Shown here: positions 7,873 through 17,097 of the stretch, piece by piece
How the letters are laid out: every line of letters starts with the position of its first letter
Numbering within the stretch: position 1 is the first letter of the stretch
The notes under the pieces: generated by a model
The model's database searches: none
Seen by the model: only the letters and a program-made list of their open reading frames with translations
Told to the model about the DNA's origin: nothing
Origin: Planctomyces sp. SH-PL14
Lineage (GTDB): Bacteria; Planctomycetota; Planctomycetia; Planctomycetales; Planctomycetaceae
DNA length: 64,000 nt
Direction: 5' to 3'
Assembly: GCF_001610835.1 (NCBI RefSeq)
Contig: NZ_CP011270.1
Location: 7,644,001-7,708,000 of the forward strand
Position numbers and translations under genes: made by a program

Positions 7873-10842
7873 TTAATCCAGGGTCCGCTTCCGCTCTTCG
7901 ATCCGGAAGGCTTCCAGGAGGTCCCCTTCCTTGACGTCGTTGAAGCCGTCGAGACGAATCCCGCACTCGAGACCGTCGCGGACTTCGCGGACGTCGTCCT
8001 TTTCCCGCTTCAGCGAGGCGAGGGCGTAGTCGTTGAGGATCTTCTGGTCGCGGATGACGTGGACGCGGTTGGCCCGCTCGATCAGCCCGCTCAGGACGCG
8101 GCAACCGGCAATGGTTCCCGTCTTGCTGATGTTGAAGGTCCGCAGGACGATCGCCCGGCCGGTCTGGACTTCGACCCGCTCCGGCTTGAGCAGACCTTCG
8201 AGGGCCTTCTTGATGTCGTCCGTGACGTTGTAAATGATGTCGTACCGGCGGATCTGGACCCCTTCCTGCTCGGCCAGGCTGGCGGCCCGGTCTTCAGGGA
8301 CGACGTGGAAGGCGACGGTGATCGCTCCCGTCGAAGAGGCGAGATACACGTCGCTCTCGTTCACCCCGCCGACGCCAGCGTGGATGATCTGCACGCGGAC
8401 TTCCGGGTGCTCGAACTTGTTGATCTCGTGCCGGAGGGCCTCGACCGAGCCTGGCGTGTCCGCCTTGATGATGAGCGGCAGGGTCTTGAGGGTTCCGTCC
8501 CGCTCGGCGAAAAACTGCTCGAGGGTCTTGGGCCCGCCGCGGCGGGCAAGGACCTCGTCCCGGCCGCGGGCGCGGCGGCGGGACGCCACCTCGCGGGCCA
8601 TTTCGACGTCATCCACCGCGAAGAATGCGTTGCCGGGGCTCGGGACTTCGTCGAGACCGGCGATCTTCACCGGGGTCGACGGACCCGCCTCGGTCAGCTC
8701 CTGGTCGCGGTCGTTGTACATCGCCCGGATGCGTCCGGTGGCCGAACCGCACAGGAGCATGTCGCCGACGCGGAGCGTACCGCGGCGGACGATCGCCCAG
8801 GCGATCGGACCGCGGCCTTCGTCGCGGAAGGCTTCGAGGCACACGCCGTCGGCCGGCGTCTCAACCGGAGCGGAGAGGCCGTTCAGTTCCGCCGTGACGA
8901 GGAGCGTCTCCAGCAACTGGTCGATGTTGATCCCCTGCAGACCCGAGACCCGGACCACTTCCGTGTCGCCGCCCCACTCCATCGCCTGGATGCCGTGCTG
9001 GGCGAGTTCGGTAAGGACCTTAGTCTCGTTGATGCCGGGGAGGTCGATCTTGTTCATCGCCACGACGATCGGCACGCCCGCCGCCTTGGCGTGGGCGATA
9101 CATTCGACCGTCTGCGGCATGACGCCGTCGTTGGCGGCGACCACGAGCACGACGATGTCGGTGACGTTGGCCCCGCGGGCCCGCATCTCACCGAACGCCG
9201 CGTGACCGGGGGTGTCGACGAACGTCAGCTTCTGACCCTTGTGTTCGACCTGGTAGGCGGCGATGTGCTGGGTGATCCCCCCCGCTTCGCCCGCCGCGAC
9301 GTTCGCCGACCGGATCCGGTCGACGAGGGTCGTCTTGCCGTGGTCGACGTGGCCGAGGATCGTGACGATCGGCGGACGCGGCAGGACCGGAACGCCGAAG
9401 TCTTCGTCCGGCCGGTCGAGCCAGGCCTGGAGTTCGTCTTCGACGTCGTCCTCGCGGGCGGCACGGATTTCGACCCCCAGCTCAAACCCGATTTCGAACG
9501 CCGTGTCGGCGTCGATCGGGTCGTTGATCTGGACCATCTTGCCGTTCTTCATGCAGATCCCGATCAGCGCGCTGACCGGACGGCCCAGAAGTTCGGACAG
9601 GTGCCGCATCGTGGTCGGGAAGGCGACTTCCGCCTCCTTCTTGAACTCGACCGGACCCGCCCGCCGATGCCGCTTCTGCTGCTTGACGATGCGGTCTTCT
9701 TCTTCCTCCGCGGCGGTGCGGGTCGTCGACCGCTTCCGCTGCCGCTCGCGGCGGATATCGTCGAGCCCGCCCGAGCTTCCTCCCTTGCCGCCGGGCTTCT
9801 TGGCGCTGTCGTCCTCGGCCGTGAACGTGACCTTCTTCCGGGTACCCGCAGCACCGCCGGGGGGCGTCACCTGCTTGTGACGCTCCATGATGTCGGCGAG
9901 CTTGGTCTTCTTGAACGCGTCCGGCGTGATCCGGACTTCCGGCTTCTGGGCCGGAGTGCTGTCGGCCGCCGGAGCGGCCCGCGGCGTGAACGTCGGCCGG
10001 GCCATCGTGAAGCCCGGCTTGCGGCCGCGGTCGCGACGGTCGTCCCCTCCCCGATCGGCGGGAGCGGGCGTCGCTCCGGCGGCGGGGGTCGGCGGAGCGG
10101 TTCCACCACCCTTGCCCGGTTCGCGAACGGTTCCGACCGCTCGCATGTCCCGCACGGCCCCGAGGCCGCGGTTGCCGAACTCGTCCCGCTTCATCGGTGT
10201 CGTGCGGGCGATCGGCCGGGTCGGAACGGCGGGGCTGGCTGGAGCGGCCGGCGCGGGGGCCGCAGGAGGCGCGGTCGGCGGCGCCTTGGCGGCCGGAGCC
10301 GCTGTGGCCGGAGGAGGACCCGGAGGTCCCTTCTTCGCTTCCACGGGAGGAGCCGCCGCGACCGGAGGAGCCTCCGGGGCCGAGTCCGCCGGCGGAGCCG
10401 GCTCGACTTCGGCTTCCGCTTCGGGAGCCGGAGGAGCCTCTTCGACGACGGCTGCTTCGGCCACGACCGGTTCCGGCGCTTCGACGACCGGCTCTTCGAT
10501 CACTTCTTCGACCGGCGGGGCGACCGCTTCTTCCGGCTCCTCGACGACGACCTCCTGGGGCCGCGTCCGCGCGAGCGGACCGGAGGGGGTGATCTTCTTC
10601 ATCTCGCGGAGCTTGCCGCCGATCGGTTCGCGAGTCGCCCCGACAGGCTCGGGCTTGGCCGGCGCGGACGAGGCCCCCTTGGTCCGCTGCTTCATGAAGC
10701 CGAGAACCATGTCCCGTTCTTCCGGAGAAATGCTGGCGAGCGGCGAGCTCTTGACGTTGAGCCCCGCATCATTGCAGTACTGAATGAGCTCTTTGCTATC
10801 GAGATTGAGCTCTTTCGCGAGTGCGAAAATCCGAATCTTCAA
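7873..10842 (-). CDS. infB: Translation initiation factor IF-2
   Basis: GTPase that places fMet-tRNA on the 30S subunit. The 989-residue product has an IF2 N-terminal module (residues 1-50), a very long Pro/Ala/Glu-rich linker (about 60-330), a second IF2N region (about 400-450), then the GTPase domain with G1 GHVDHGKT at about 497-504, G3 DTPGHAAF and G4 NKID, followed by domains II-IV. Longer than E. coli IF-2 (890) because of the linker. The start is TTG at 10842 with AGGAG ahead. It lies 173 bp after nusA on the same strand; ylxR, often between them, is missing. A perfect small hairpin (TCCTGCCCCGGGCAGGA, 10866-10882) sits in the spacer. Confidence 0.96.
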   Translation of the reverse strand: MKIRIFALAKELNLDSKELIQYCNDAGLNVKSSPLASISPEERDMVLGFMKQRTKGASSAPAKPEPVGATREPIGGKLREMKKITPSGPLARTRPQEVVVEEPEEAVAPPVEEVIEEPVVEAPEPVVAEAAVVEEAPPAPEAEAEVEPAPPADSAPEAPPVAAAPPVEAKKGPPGPPPATAAPAAKAPPTAPPAAPAPAAPASPAVPTRPIARTTPMKRDEFGNRGLGAVRDMRAVGTVREPGKGGGTAPPTPAAGATPAPADRGGDDRRDRGRKPGFTMARPTFTPRAAPAADSTPAQKPEVRITPDAFKKTKLADIMERHKQVTPPGGAAGTRKKVTFTAEDDSAKKPGGKGGSSGGLDDIRRERQRKRSTTRTAAEEEEDRIVKQQKRHRRAGPVEFKKEAEVAFPTTMRHLSELLGRPVSALIGICMKNGKMVQINDPIDADTAFEIGFELGVEIRAAREDDVEDELQAWLDRPDEDFGVPVLPRPPIVTILGHVDHGKTTLVDRIRSANVAAGEAGGITQHIAAYQVEHKGQKLTFVDTPGHAAFGEMRARGANVTDIVVLVVAANDGVMPQTVECIAHAKAAGVPIVVAMNKIDLPGINETKVLTELAQHGIQAMEWGGDTEVVRVSGLQGINIDQLLETLLVTAELNGLSAPVETPADGVCLEAFRDEGRGPIAWAIVRRGTLRVGDMLLCGSATGRIRAMYNDRDQELTEAGPSTPVKIAGLDEVPSPGNAFFAVDDVEMAREVASRRRARGRDEVLARRGGPKTLEQFFAERDGTLKTLPLIIKADTPGSVEALRHEINKFEHPEVRVQIIHAGVGGVNESDVYLASSTGAITVAFHVVPEDRAASLAEQEGVQIRRYDIIYNVTDDIKKALEGLLKPERVEVQTGRAIVLRTFNISKTGTIAGCRVLSGLIERANRVHVIRDQKILNDYALASLKREKDDVREVRDGLECGIRLDGFNDVKEGDLLEAFRIEERKRTLD

Positions 10843-11015
10843 TCGAAACTCCTGTGACCCTGAGGCTCCTGCCCCGGGCAGGAACTCTCATCTTTGGAAT
10901 CGCTGTCTCCCCGCGAGCGGCGGCATCGGCCCCGCTCCCACCACTCCGCCCCGTCCACTGACCTGAACCACAATTTCTGTCGAAGGCTGCTGTCTCTGTT
11001 TTTGCCGGGCCGTCC

Positions 11016-12401
11016 TCATGCCTCTTCCACCACTGGAGCTCCGCCACTGTTGTCGCCGGCACCAGTCGCCTCGACCGGGGCCGCTTCGGGCTCAGCCGTC
11101 TCGGCAACGGCTTCGCCATTCTGCTCTCCCTCGACGGCCGCCTCGGCCGCCGCCGGAGCGGGGGCCGGTGCAGGCACCGGGGCCGGGGCCGGCGGAGCGT
11201 TCCGATTGGCCCGTTCCTGGGCCTTCCGGACCGCCGCTTCCGCCTCTTCCCGCTGACTCTCTTCTTCGGCGCGGGCGACGATTTCGTCGCACTGCTCGGG
11301 GGTCAGTCCGCCGAGCTCGGCGAGCTGATCGGGCTCGATCACCGACAGGTCTTCAAAGCTGAAGAAACCCTGGGAGACGAGCGCTTCCGCCAGCTCCTCG
11401 GTGACGTGCGGGACTTCGGCGAAGGCCTGAACCGAGCGGTCGAGCTGCGTGTCCAGCTCTTCGCGGGTCATGACTTCGATGTCCCAGCCGACCAGCTTCG
11501 ACGCCAGGCGGACGTTCTGTCCCTTCTTTCCGATCGCCAGCGAGAGCTGGTCCTCGCGGACGAGGACGATCACGCGGCCGAGCATCGGACAGAGGATGAC
11601 GTCCTCGACTTCGGCCGGCTGCAGTGCGTTGGGGATCAGGACCTGGAGCGAGTCATTCCAGCGGATGATGTCGATCCGCTCGCCGTCGAGCTCGTCGACG
11701 ACCGTCTTGATCCGCGAGCCGCGGACCCCGACGCATGCGCCGACGCAGTCGATGTTGTTGTCGAAGCAGGAGACGGCGACCTTGGAGCGGTACCCCGCTT
11801 CCCGGGCCAGGGAGCGGACGGTGATGAGCTGGTCGGCGACTTCCGGGATCTCGACTTCGAACAGCCGGCGGACGAGGTCCGGATGGCTGCGGGAGAGGAC
11901 CACCTTGATCCGGCTCCCCATCTTCTTGACTTCGAGGACGATCGCCCGGATGCGATCACCCACCTTGTGGGCTTCGCCGGGGACCTGCTCGCTCTTCGGA
12001 AGGAGCGCCTCGATCTTGCCGATGTTGACGGTCGCCACGCTCTGGTCGACGCGGGTCACGGTCCCGTTGACGAGCTGCGAGCGGATCTCCGCGAATTCGT
12101 CGTAAAGCGTATCCCGTTCCGCCTCGCGGAACTTCTGGATCATGACCTGCTTGGCGGTCTGCGTCGCGATGCGGCCGAGGAGTTCCCCGAGCTCGTCGCG
12201 GGGGAGGTCGGAGCCGTCGATCTTGGCGGCGGGTTCGCCCGACTTGCGGTCGATCGAGATCACGATCTCGCGGTCTTCGCCGTAGTGCTTGCGGGCGGCG
12301 GAGAGAATGGCCTGCTCGATCCCTTCGAAGACGATCTCGGCGTCGATGTTCTTATCGCGGTGGATCGCGTCCACGATCCGCAGAACTTCGCTTCCGTTCA
12401 T
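11016..12401 (-). CDS. nusA: Transcription termination/antitermination factor NusA
   Basis: Binds RNA polymerase and nascent RNA to control pausing, termination and antitermination. The 461 residues show the N-terminal RNAP-binding domain (1-125), an S1 domain (about 130-200; [18 protein letters not shown]), two KH domains ([39 protein letters not shown]), and one acidic helix-hairpin-helix segment ([20 protein letters not shown]). The last ~60 residues are a Pro/Ala/Glu tail instead of tandem acidic repeats. ATG 12401 has an AGGGGG ribosome binding site six bases upstream that can be masked by the leader (see 12408-12440). rimP, normally upstream, is not here. Confidence 0.95.
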   Translation of the reverse strand: MNGSEVLRIVDAIHRDKNIDAEIVFEGIEQAILSAARKHYGEDREIVISIDRKSGEPAAKIDGSDLPRDELGELLGRIATQTAKQVMIQKFREAERDTLYDEFAEIRSQLVNGTVTRVDQSVATVNIGKIEALLPKSEQVPGEAHKVGDRIRAIVLEVKKMGSRIKVVLSRSHPDLVRRLFEVEIPEVADQLITVRSLAREAGYRSKVAVSCFDNNIDCVGACVGVRGSRIKTVVDELDGERIDIIRWNDSLQVLIPNALQPAEVEDVILCPMLGRVIVLVREDQLSLAIGKKGQNVRLASKLVGWDIEVMTREELDTQLDRSVQAFAEVPHVTEELAEALVSQGFFSFEDLSVIEPDQLAELGGLTPEQCDEIVARAEEESQREEAEAAVRKAQERANRNAPPAPAPVPAPAPAPAAAEAAVEGEQNGEAVAETAEPEAAPVEATGAGDNSGGAPVVEEA

Positions 12402-12407
12402 GATCGA

Positions 12408-12440
12408 CCCCCTAAAAACGAAAAAGGGGGCTCTCGCCCC
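12408..12440 (-). promoter_or_regulatory. nusA leader with two mutually exclusive hairpins (terminator-like and RBS-masking)
   Basis: Read on the minus strand, GGGGC-GAGA-GCCCC (12440-12427, GNRA tetraloop) is followed by TTTTTCGTTTTT, the form of an intrinsic terminator, ending at the nusA ribosome binding site. The CCCCCT on the 3' side of this hairpin (12430-12425) is also fully complementary to the AGGGGG ribosome binding site (12413-12408). The transcript could therefore form either the terminator-like stem or a stem that hides the start of nusA. NusA itself acts on such structures, so autoregulation is plausible; this is inference. Confidence 0.5.
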
Positions 12441-12822
12441 ACTTTAGTCCATCCAACGGTTCGGGTGATCCGCCGGAAACTGCGAGCGCAAGCTCGCCGA
12501 CATTCCGCGGCAGAGGCCGACCGATTTCTCGCTCGCCTACATCATCAGCAACCTCGCATGACGACGTCACTCGCGACCAAACCTCTTGACTGTTCAGGAG
12601 AACGGTCAAGAAACACCTCACGGACGACGCGGGGGAAGCGTGGGGACTTCACCCGTCGCCCTCTCCGGACCGCCGGAGAGTACCGCGACAATTTATCGGA
12701 AAGAGAGGATAAGAATGGACTTTCGTGAAGTCAAGGGTCTGGCGGGATCCGTCGACACGAAGTCCGAAGCCGATTCCGCTTTCCGCGGTCAGCCTTCGTG
12801 AGCATGCGATCCGGCCGCCCGG
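12441..12822. other. Intergenic region between nusA and the ABC exporter
   Basis: About 380 bp holding no convincing gene. It contains a perfect 8 bp inverted repeat with 4-base loop (CTCTCCGG-ACCG-CCGGAGAG, 12661-12680), whose function is unknown, and must contain the promoter of the nusA operon on the minus strand, which I could not place with confidence. Confidence 0.5.
12715..12801 (+). CDS. Possible 28-residue small protein
   Basis: A plus-strand frame MDFREVKGLAGSVDTKSE, ending at TGA 12801, begins eight bases after a good AGAGAGG ribosome binding site and lies in a gene-free stretch. No family is recognised and there is no other support, so it may be chance. It ends 22 bp before the convergent ABC exporter stop codon. 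Confidence 0.2.
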   Translation: MDFREVKGLAGSVDTKSEADSAFRGQPS

Positions 12823-12832
12823 TCAGGCGGCC
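12813..12832 (-). terminator. Perfect hairpin over the ABC exporter stop codon
   Basis: GGCCGCC and its complement GGCGGCC flank a 6-base loop that contains the TGA stop of the ABC exporter. Stable, but no T-tract follows on the minus strand, so it is a possible 3'-end structure rather than a proven intrinsic terminator. Confidence 0.35.
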
Positions 12833-14943
12833 GCCCCCTTCGTCCGTTCCACGGCCCTTTCGGTCTCGACCGAGGGTTTTTCTGCCGCCGCCCCTCCCTT
12901 GAGTCGAGGAACGGCCCGCGATGGTGCGTCGAACAGCCGCCGGTAGAGCGGGCTCGAGTCCATCAGCTGCGCGTGGTTGCCGTCGGCGACCACCTGTCCG
13001 CTGGCCACGACGACGATCCGGGTCACGAACTGGAGGAGGCTTTCCGACATCGAGTGCGTGACGATGAACGCCGTCCGCCCCTTCACAAAGTCCCGCAGGG
13101 TGGCGTGGATCAGGGCTTCGCTCTCGGCGTCGATCGCCGAGGTCGGCTCGTCGAGGATCAGGATCGACGGATTCCGGACGATCGCCCGGGCGAGCGCGAT
13201 CCGCTGCCGCTGGCCGCCGGACAGTTCCTTCCCCTTCTCTCCCACCCGGGTCTCGAACCCGGCGGGGAACCGTTCGACGATCGGCAGGACGTGGGCCATT
13301 TCGGCCGCCTTCTCGATCTGCTCCCGCGTGGCGTCCGGGGAACCGTAGCGGATGTTCTCAAGGATCGTATCGTCGAACAGGACGGTGTCCTGGGTGACGA
13401 GCCCGATCCGGGAGCGGAGGTCGGCCGTCGTCATGTCGCGGATCGACGTGTCGTCGATCCGGATGTCCCCCGCCTGCGGATCGTAGAGCCGCAGCAGGAG
13501 ATTCAGGAGCGTCGACTTGCCGCAGCCGTTGGTGCCGACGACCGCCACGACTTCGTTCGCCTTGACGTCCAGCGAGAGCCCGTCCAGGACGCTCTCCCGG
13601 GGGGCGATTCCGTTCCGCGGGTTGTAGCGGAACGTGATGTTCTGAAAGGAGATCGACTGAAACTCGCTCGGGAACGGGACCGGCTCGGCCGGTTCGGGAA
13701 TCCGGGACTCGTCGTCGATGACGTCAAAGATCCGGTCGATCGCGGCGTTGGCCCGCTTCACGCGGGAGAACGAGGTCGACATCTTCCGGCACGGATCGAG
13801 CATCCCGGCCAGGAACGCGTACAGCATTCCCAGCATGGCGGGGTCCATCACCTCGGACGAGAGCTTGATCCCCCAGATGTCGGTCCGCTCCTTGAGGACG
13901 AGGTACACCCCCGGGAGGAGGGCGATGAACATGGCCGCCAGCCCCAGCAGCTCGAGGGCCGGGCGGGTCAGGGCGTCGAGCTTTACGACCTTCATCGAGG
14001 TCCGGTAGTACTCGTTGCACTGGTCGTCGAACATCTTGCGATGCCGGGTCCCGGTGTTGAACGCCAGGATCACCTTGATCCCGTCGAAGGTCTCCTCCAG
14101 CACTTTGTAGATCCGGGACATGCTCTCCATCATCCGCCGGCAGGCCCGCTTGAGGAGCACGCCAAACTGGTTGATCGTCAGTCCCAGGAGCGGAACGAAC
14201 AGCAGCGAGAGGAGCGTCAGCCGCCAGTTGATGACCAGGGCCCCGACCATGCAGGCGAGGCACTTGAGCGGCTCGCGGATCAGCTTCCCGGCAAAGAGCG
14301 TGATGGTCGTCGAGAGCTGTTCCGTGTCGTAGGTGAACCGCGACATGAGCCCGGCGGTCCCCTCCTGCGAGAGGGACTCGTAGTCATTCTTGAGTGTCTG
14401 ATCGAGCATCTGCTTGCGGACATCGATGATGATCAGCTCGGCGACGCTGTTGACGAGGACTTCCTGGAAGTACAGGAAAACGCACTTGATCCCGGTGGCG
14501 ACGAGCAGGACCCCCAGGATCGCGGCCAGGGTCTGCAGCTTGTCGCCGGGGATGTAGGGAAGGACGTAGCACTGCAGCCAGAGGACCTGCTGGTGCGAGC
14601 GGGAGAATTCGTTGACGCGCCCCTGCTCCCGGACCATGGCCTGGCGGGTCTCGACGCGCTGCGGGTTCTCCGGCGGGAGGCCCTGTCGTTCGAGGGCGGC
14701 GTCCTGCTCCGTGATCACCTGGAGCTGCCGCGTGTGCATTTCGATCTTGGCCGTCGCGACGGCGATCTCCCCCTCGGCGTATTCGGCGAGGCTCTGCTTC
14801 TCGAACAGCACCTTCACGATCGGGAACGCGACCGTAAGGTTGGCCCCCCACAGCACGGCGACGATCAGGCCGCAGACCAGCGAAACGATCAGCCGGCGGC
14901 GGTGCGGGTAGAGAAACGGGAAAAGGCGTCGAAAGTTGTCCAC
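12823..14943 (-). CDS. ABC exporter, fused membrane and ATPase domains (MsbA/lipid A exporter-like)
   Basis: A 706-residue half-transporter that would dimerise in the inner membrane and export lipid or another hydrophobic substrate. TM helices begin at residue ~15 (LIVSLVCGLIVAVLWGANL) and recur at ~140, 225-260 and 335-410; the nucleotide-binding domain has Walker A GTNGCGKST (~478), Q-loop LVTQDT, signature LSGGQRQR and Walker B ILILDEPTSAID, then the H-loop VTHSM. It is about 120 residues longer than MsbA: a charged, probably coiled-coil insert (residues ~50-125) lies between TM1 and TM2, on the outer face. GTG start at 14943; no strong ribosome binding site is evident. Substrate unknown. 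Confidence 0.88.
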   Translation of the reverse strand: MDNFRRLFPFLYPHRRRLIVSLVCGLIVAVLWGANLTVAFPIVKVLFEKQSLAEYAEGEIAVATAKIEMHTRQLQVITEQDAALERQGLPPENPQRVETRQAMVREQGRVNEFSRSHQQVLWLQCYVLPYIPGDKLQTLAAILGVLLVATGIKCVFLYFQEVLVNSVAELIIIDVRKQMLDQTLKNDYESLSQEGTAGLMSRFTYDTEQLSTTITLFAGKLIREPLKCLACMVGALVINWRLTLLSLLFVPLLGLTINQFGVLLKRACRRMMESMSRIYKVLEETFDGIKVILAFNTGTRHRKMFDDQCNEYYRTSMKVVKLDALTRPALELLGLAAMFIALLPGVYLVLKERTDIWGIKLSSEVMDPAMLGMLYAFLAGMLDPCRKMSTSFSRVKRANAAIDRIFDVIDDESRIPEPAEPVPFPSEFQSISFQNITFRYNPRNGIAPRESVLDGLSLDVKANEVVAVVGTNGCGKSTLLNLLLRLYDPQAGDIRIDDTSIRDMTTADLRSRIGLVTQDTVLFDDTILENIRYGSPDATREQIEKAAEMAHVLPIVERFPAGFETRVGEKGKELSGGQRQRIALARAIVRNPSILILDEPTSAIDAESEALIHATLRDFVKGRTAFIVTHSMSESLLQFVTRIVVVASGQVVADGNHAQLMDSSPLYRRLFDAPSRAVPRLKGGAAAEKPSVETERAVERTKGAAA

Positions 14944-15030
14944 TGTCGTCCGTCCGTGGAAAGTGCGGGATCTCGTCGGTGAGGTCCCGTGCGGAGCCTC
15001 CGGCGCGGGGCCGGGGCGGTCGCGGTGGTC

Positions 15031-16566
15031 TCAGGGGCTGGGGGCAGGTTTGGGAGCCGGCGCGGGGGCGGGGGCGGGTGTCGGTACGGCGAGGTCGGGC
15101 CGTTTCCAGATCACCAGTTGATCGGTCGGGGTTCCGTTCGAGACCCGCCGCACCTTGAGGAGGACTTCCTCGCCGGCGGGGATGGTCTCGAGGATCTGGT
15201 CCAATTGCTCGGCGGTGGCGACGGGGCGGCGGGCGACCTCTTCGATGACATCGTAGAGCTGCAGGCCGGAGTCCTCGTCCGCCTCCGTCACGAGGAGACC
15301 GCGGGTCCGGGCCGGCAACCCGACCTGTCGGGCGATGGGGGGCTGGAGGATCCGCGTCGAGAACTTCATCGGAATCGCCGGCGTTCCCCCCCCGCCCTGA
15401 CCCGGCTGGGCCGCCTGGCGGTTCGGCGGGCGTTCCGAGAGGGTGACGTTGAGAGGGGTCCGCTTTCCGCCCCGCAGGACGATGACCTGCACAGTCTTGT
15501 TGACGGTGGTCAGGCTGACGAGGTGGATGAGGTGGTTCTCGTCCTCGATGTCGATCCCGTCGAAGGTCAGGATGACGTCGTCCTCCCGGACGCCGGCGGA
15601 GTAGGCGGGGGTGTCCGTGTAAACCTGGAGGACGTGGGCTCCCCGTTCGCGGTCCAGGTTGAACCGCAGGGCGGCCTGCTCGTCGAACTCCTCGTCGAGC
15701 CGCACGCCGAGGTAGCCGCGGCGGACCCGGCCGTGCTCCAGCATCTGGTCGACGACGTACTTGGCCAGATTGGACGGGATGCTGAATCCGATCCCTTCGT
15801 TGCCGCCTCCCTGGGAAGCGATGGCGGTGTTGATCCCGATGATCCGGCCGGTCAGGTCGACCAGCGGCCCTCCGCTGTTGCCGGGGTTGATCGCCGCGTC
15901 GGTCTGGAGGAAGTCCTGGTTGATGACTTCGTAGTTGTTGTCCGTCAGCACGAGCGCCCGGCGGCCCTTGGCGCTGATGATCCCGAGGGTGACCGACTGG
16001 CTGAGTCCAAACGGGCTTCCGACCGCCATCACCATGTGTCCAATGTCGAGGCCGTCGCTGTCTCCCCAGCGGGCGGTCGGCGCGTTCGTCACCGGGAGCC
16101 GCAGAATGGCGATGTCGGTCGCCTGGTCTTCCAGGATCTGCGAGGGGGTGAGCGGCGTGCCGTCCGACATCCGGACCTTGACGCTCTGTTTGTTGGCTCC
16201 GGCGATGACGTGCCGGTTCGTGACCACGAAGTACCCGCCGAAGCGCTGGCTGGTCATGATGACGCCGGAGCCGGTCTCTTCGACGGTTCCGTTACGCCCG
16301 CCGCGGCGGCTTTCGATGTGGACGACCGTCGGCTTGACTGTCGCCGCCACCCGGGAGAGTTGTCGGCCCGCCTGCTCGAGGATCGTGGCGCTCTCGCCGG
16401 CCGGGAGGCGGGAGTTGGCATCCTGCGGGAGCCCGGCCGTCTGCGGCGGCTCAGCGGAAGCGCATGTCAGAAAAGTGGTGAGCGCCAGGGAGCCCAGCGT
16501 GGCGCGGATCAGCGTCGTCTGACGAAATCGGCATTCCCATCGACCGCGGAACGTCCCTGCGGACAT
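15031..16566 (-). CDS. HtrA/DegQ-type periplasmic serine protease with two PDZ domains
   Basis: Envelope protease/chaperone for misfolded proteins. The catalytic triad is complete: His in TNRHVIAG (~119), Asp in QATDIAIL (~151), Ser in NPGNSGGPL (~231). A first PDZ domain follows (GYLGVRLDEEF onward, ~280-375), then a proline/glutamine linker, and a second PDZ-like domain near the C-terminus (GLLVTEADEDSGLQLYDVI). The signal peptide ends near ASAEPP. Two starts are possible: ATG 16581 has almost no ribosome binding site, whereas ATG 16566 has GGAG nine bases upstream, so 16566 is chosen (511 residues). The C-terminal tail is Pro/Ala-rich. It lies downstream of the DksA-like gene on the same strand. 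Confidence 0.93.
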   Translation of the reverse strand: MSAGTFRGRWECRFRQTTLIRATLGSLALTTFLTCASAEPPQTAGLPQDANSRLPAGESATILEQAGRQLSRVAATVKPTVVHIESRRGGRNGTVEETGSGVIMTSQRFGGYFVVTNRHVIAGANKQSVKVRMSDGTPLTPSQILEDQATDIAILRLPVTNAPTARWGDSDGLDIGHMVMAVGSPFGLSQSVTLGIISAKGRRALVLTDNNYEVINQDFLQTDAAINPGNSGGPLVDLTGRIIGINTAIASQGGGNEGIGFSIPSNLAKYVVDQMLEHGRVRRGYLGVRLDEEFDEQAALRFNLDRERGAHVLQVYTDTPAYSAGVREDDVILTFDGIDIEDENHLIHLVSLTTVNKTVQVIVLRGGKRTPLNVTLSERPPNRQAAQPGQGGGGTPAIPMKFSTRILQPPIARQVGLPARTRGLLVTEADEDSGLQLYDVIEEVARRPVATAEQLDQILETIPAGEEVLLKVRRVSNGTPTDQLVIWKRPDLAVPTPAPAPAPAPKPAPSP

Positions 16567-16644
16567 CTTGACGCTCTCCATCCTTGAAGACCGGTATGGG
16601 CGAACCGCCCCCGCCCCTGCCCCATGATGTCCAAATCCGCCGGT

Positions 16645-17097
16645 TCAGTCGACATCAACATCCATCTGATCGAGTGTCAGGTCCCGCTCCTGTTGCCGCG
16701 ACTCCAGGTCGCTGACCGTCTCCCAGTCTTCCTTGCGTTTCCGCTGTTTCCGGGGATGTTCGGCGTTCTGCTGGCACTCGATGCAGCGGGTCGTATGCGG
16801 CAGGGCCTCGAGCCGGGCAATGGAAATCGGGCGGCTGCACCGCTCGCATTGGCCGTAACGCCCTTCCTTTAGGGCGTTTATGGCTCGTCTGACGAGGAAA
16901 AGCTCGTCGCTCTCGATCGAAGCGAGCTGCGACCGGATTTCCCGCTCCGAGTCCTCGTTGGCTACGTCTCCCGCATCTCCCGAACCGAAACCGGTGTCGG
17001 CCGTCCCTTCCGTGTCGTGGAGATACATTTCCTCGAGGTCGGCCCGGTGGGCCAGCAGTCGCTGATGAAGTCGTCTCAGTGCCTGATCGCGCGTCAT
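16645..17097 (-). CDS. DksA/TraR C4-type zinc finger protein
   Basis: A 150-residue member of the DksA/TraR family, whose members bind RNA polymerase through the secondary channel and modulate transcription, often with ppGpp. Layout: N-terminal coiled-coil (MTRDQALRRLHQRLLAHRAD), a second helix (EREIRSQLASIESDELFLVRRA), and the zinc finger with C84, C87, C105 and C108 (CERC...CIEC). The tail is basic then acidic. The coiled-coil tip lacks an obvious DxxDxA, so ppGpp-type function is uncertain. ATG 17097 is chosen because AGGAGGAGAA lies just upstream; the frame continues open to 17274 without such a site. It is divergent from aroDE. Confidence 0.88.
   Translation of the reverse strand: MTRDQALRRLHQRLLAHRADLEEMYLHDTEGTADTGFGSGDAGDVANEDSEREIRSQLASIESDELFLVRRAINALKEGRYGQCERCSRPISIARLEALPHTTRCIECQQNAEHPRKQRKRKEDWETVSDLESRQQERDLTLDQMDVDVD

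Noticed and set aside
7768-10857. Very long plus-strand frame (over 1000 codons) opposite infB
   Set aside because: It mirrors infB codons in a G+C-rich gene; its translation is full of Asp/Val/Arg repeats with no domain, while infB on the other strand has all G motifs.
12973-14982. Long plus-strand frame opposite the ABC exporter, and a similar one at 14989-16587 opposite HtrA
   Set aside because: Antisense shadows of genes with clear Walker and catalytic-triad motifs.
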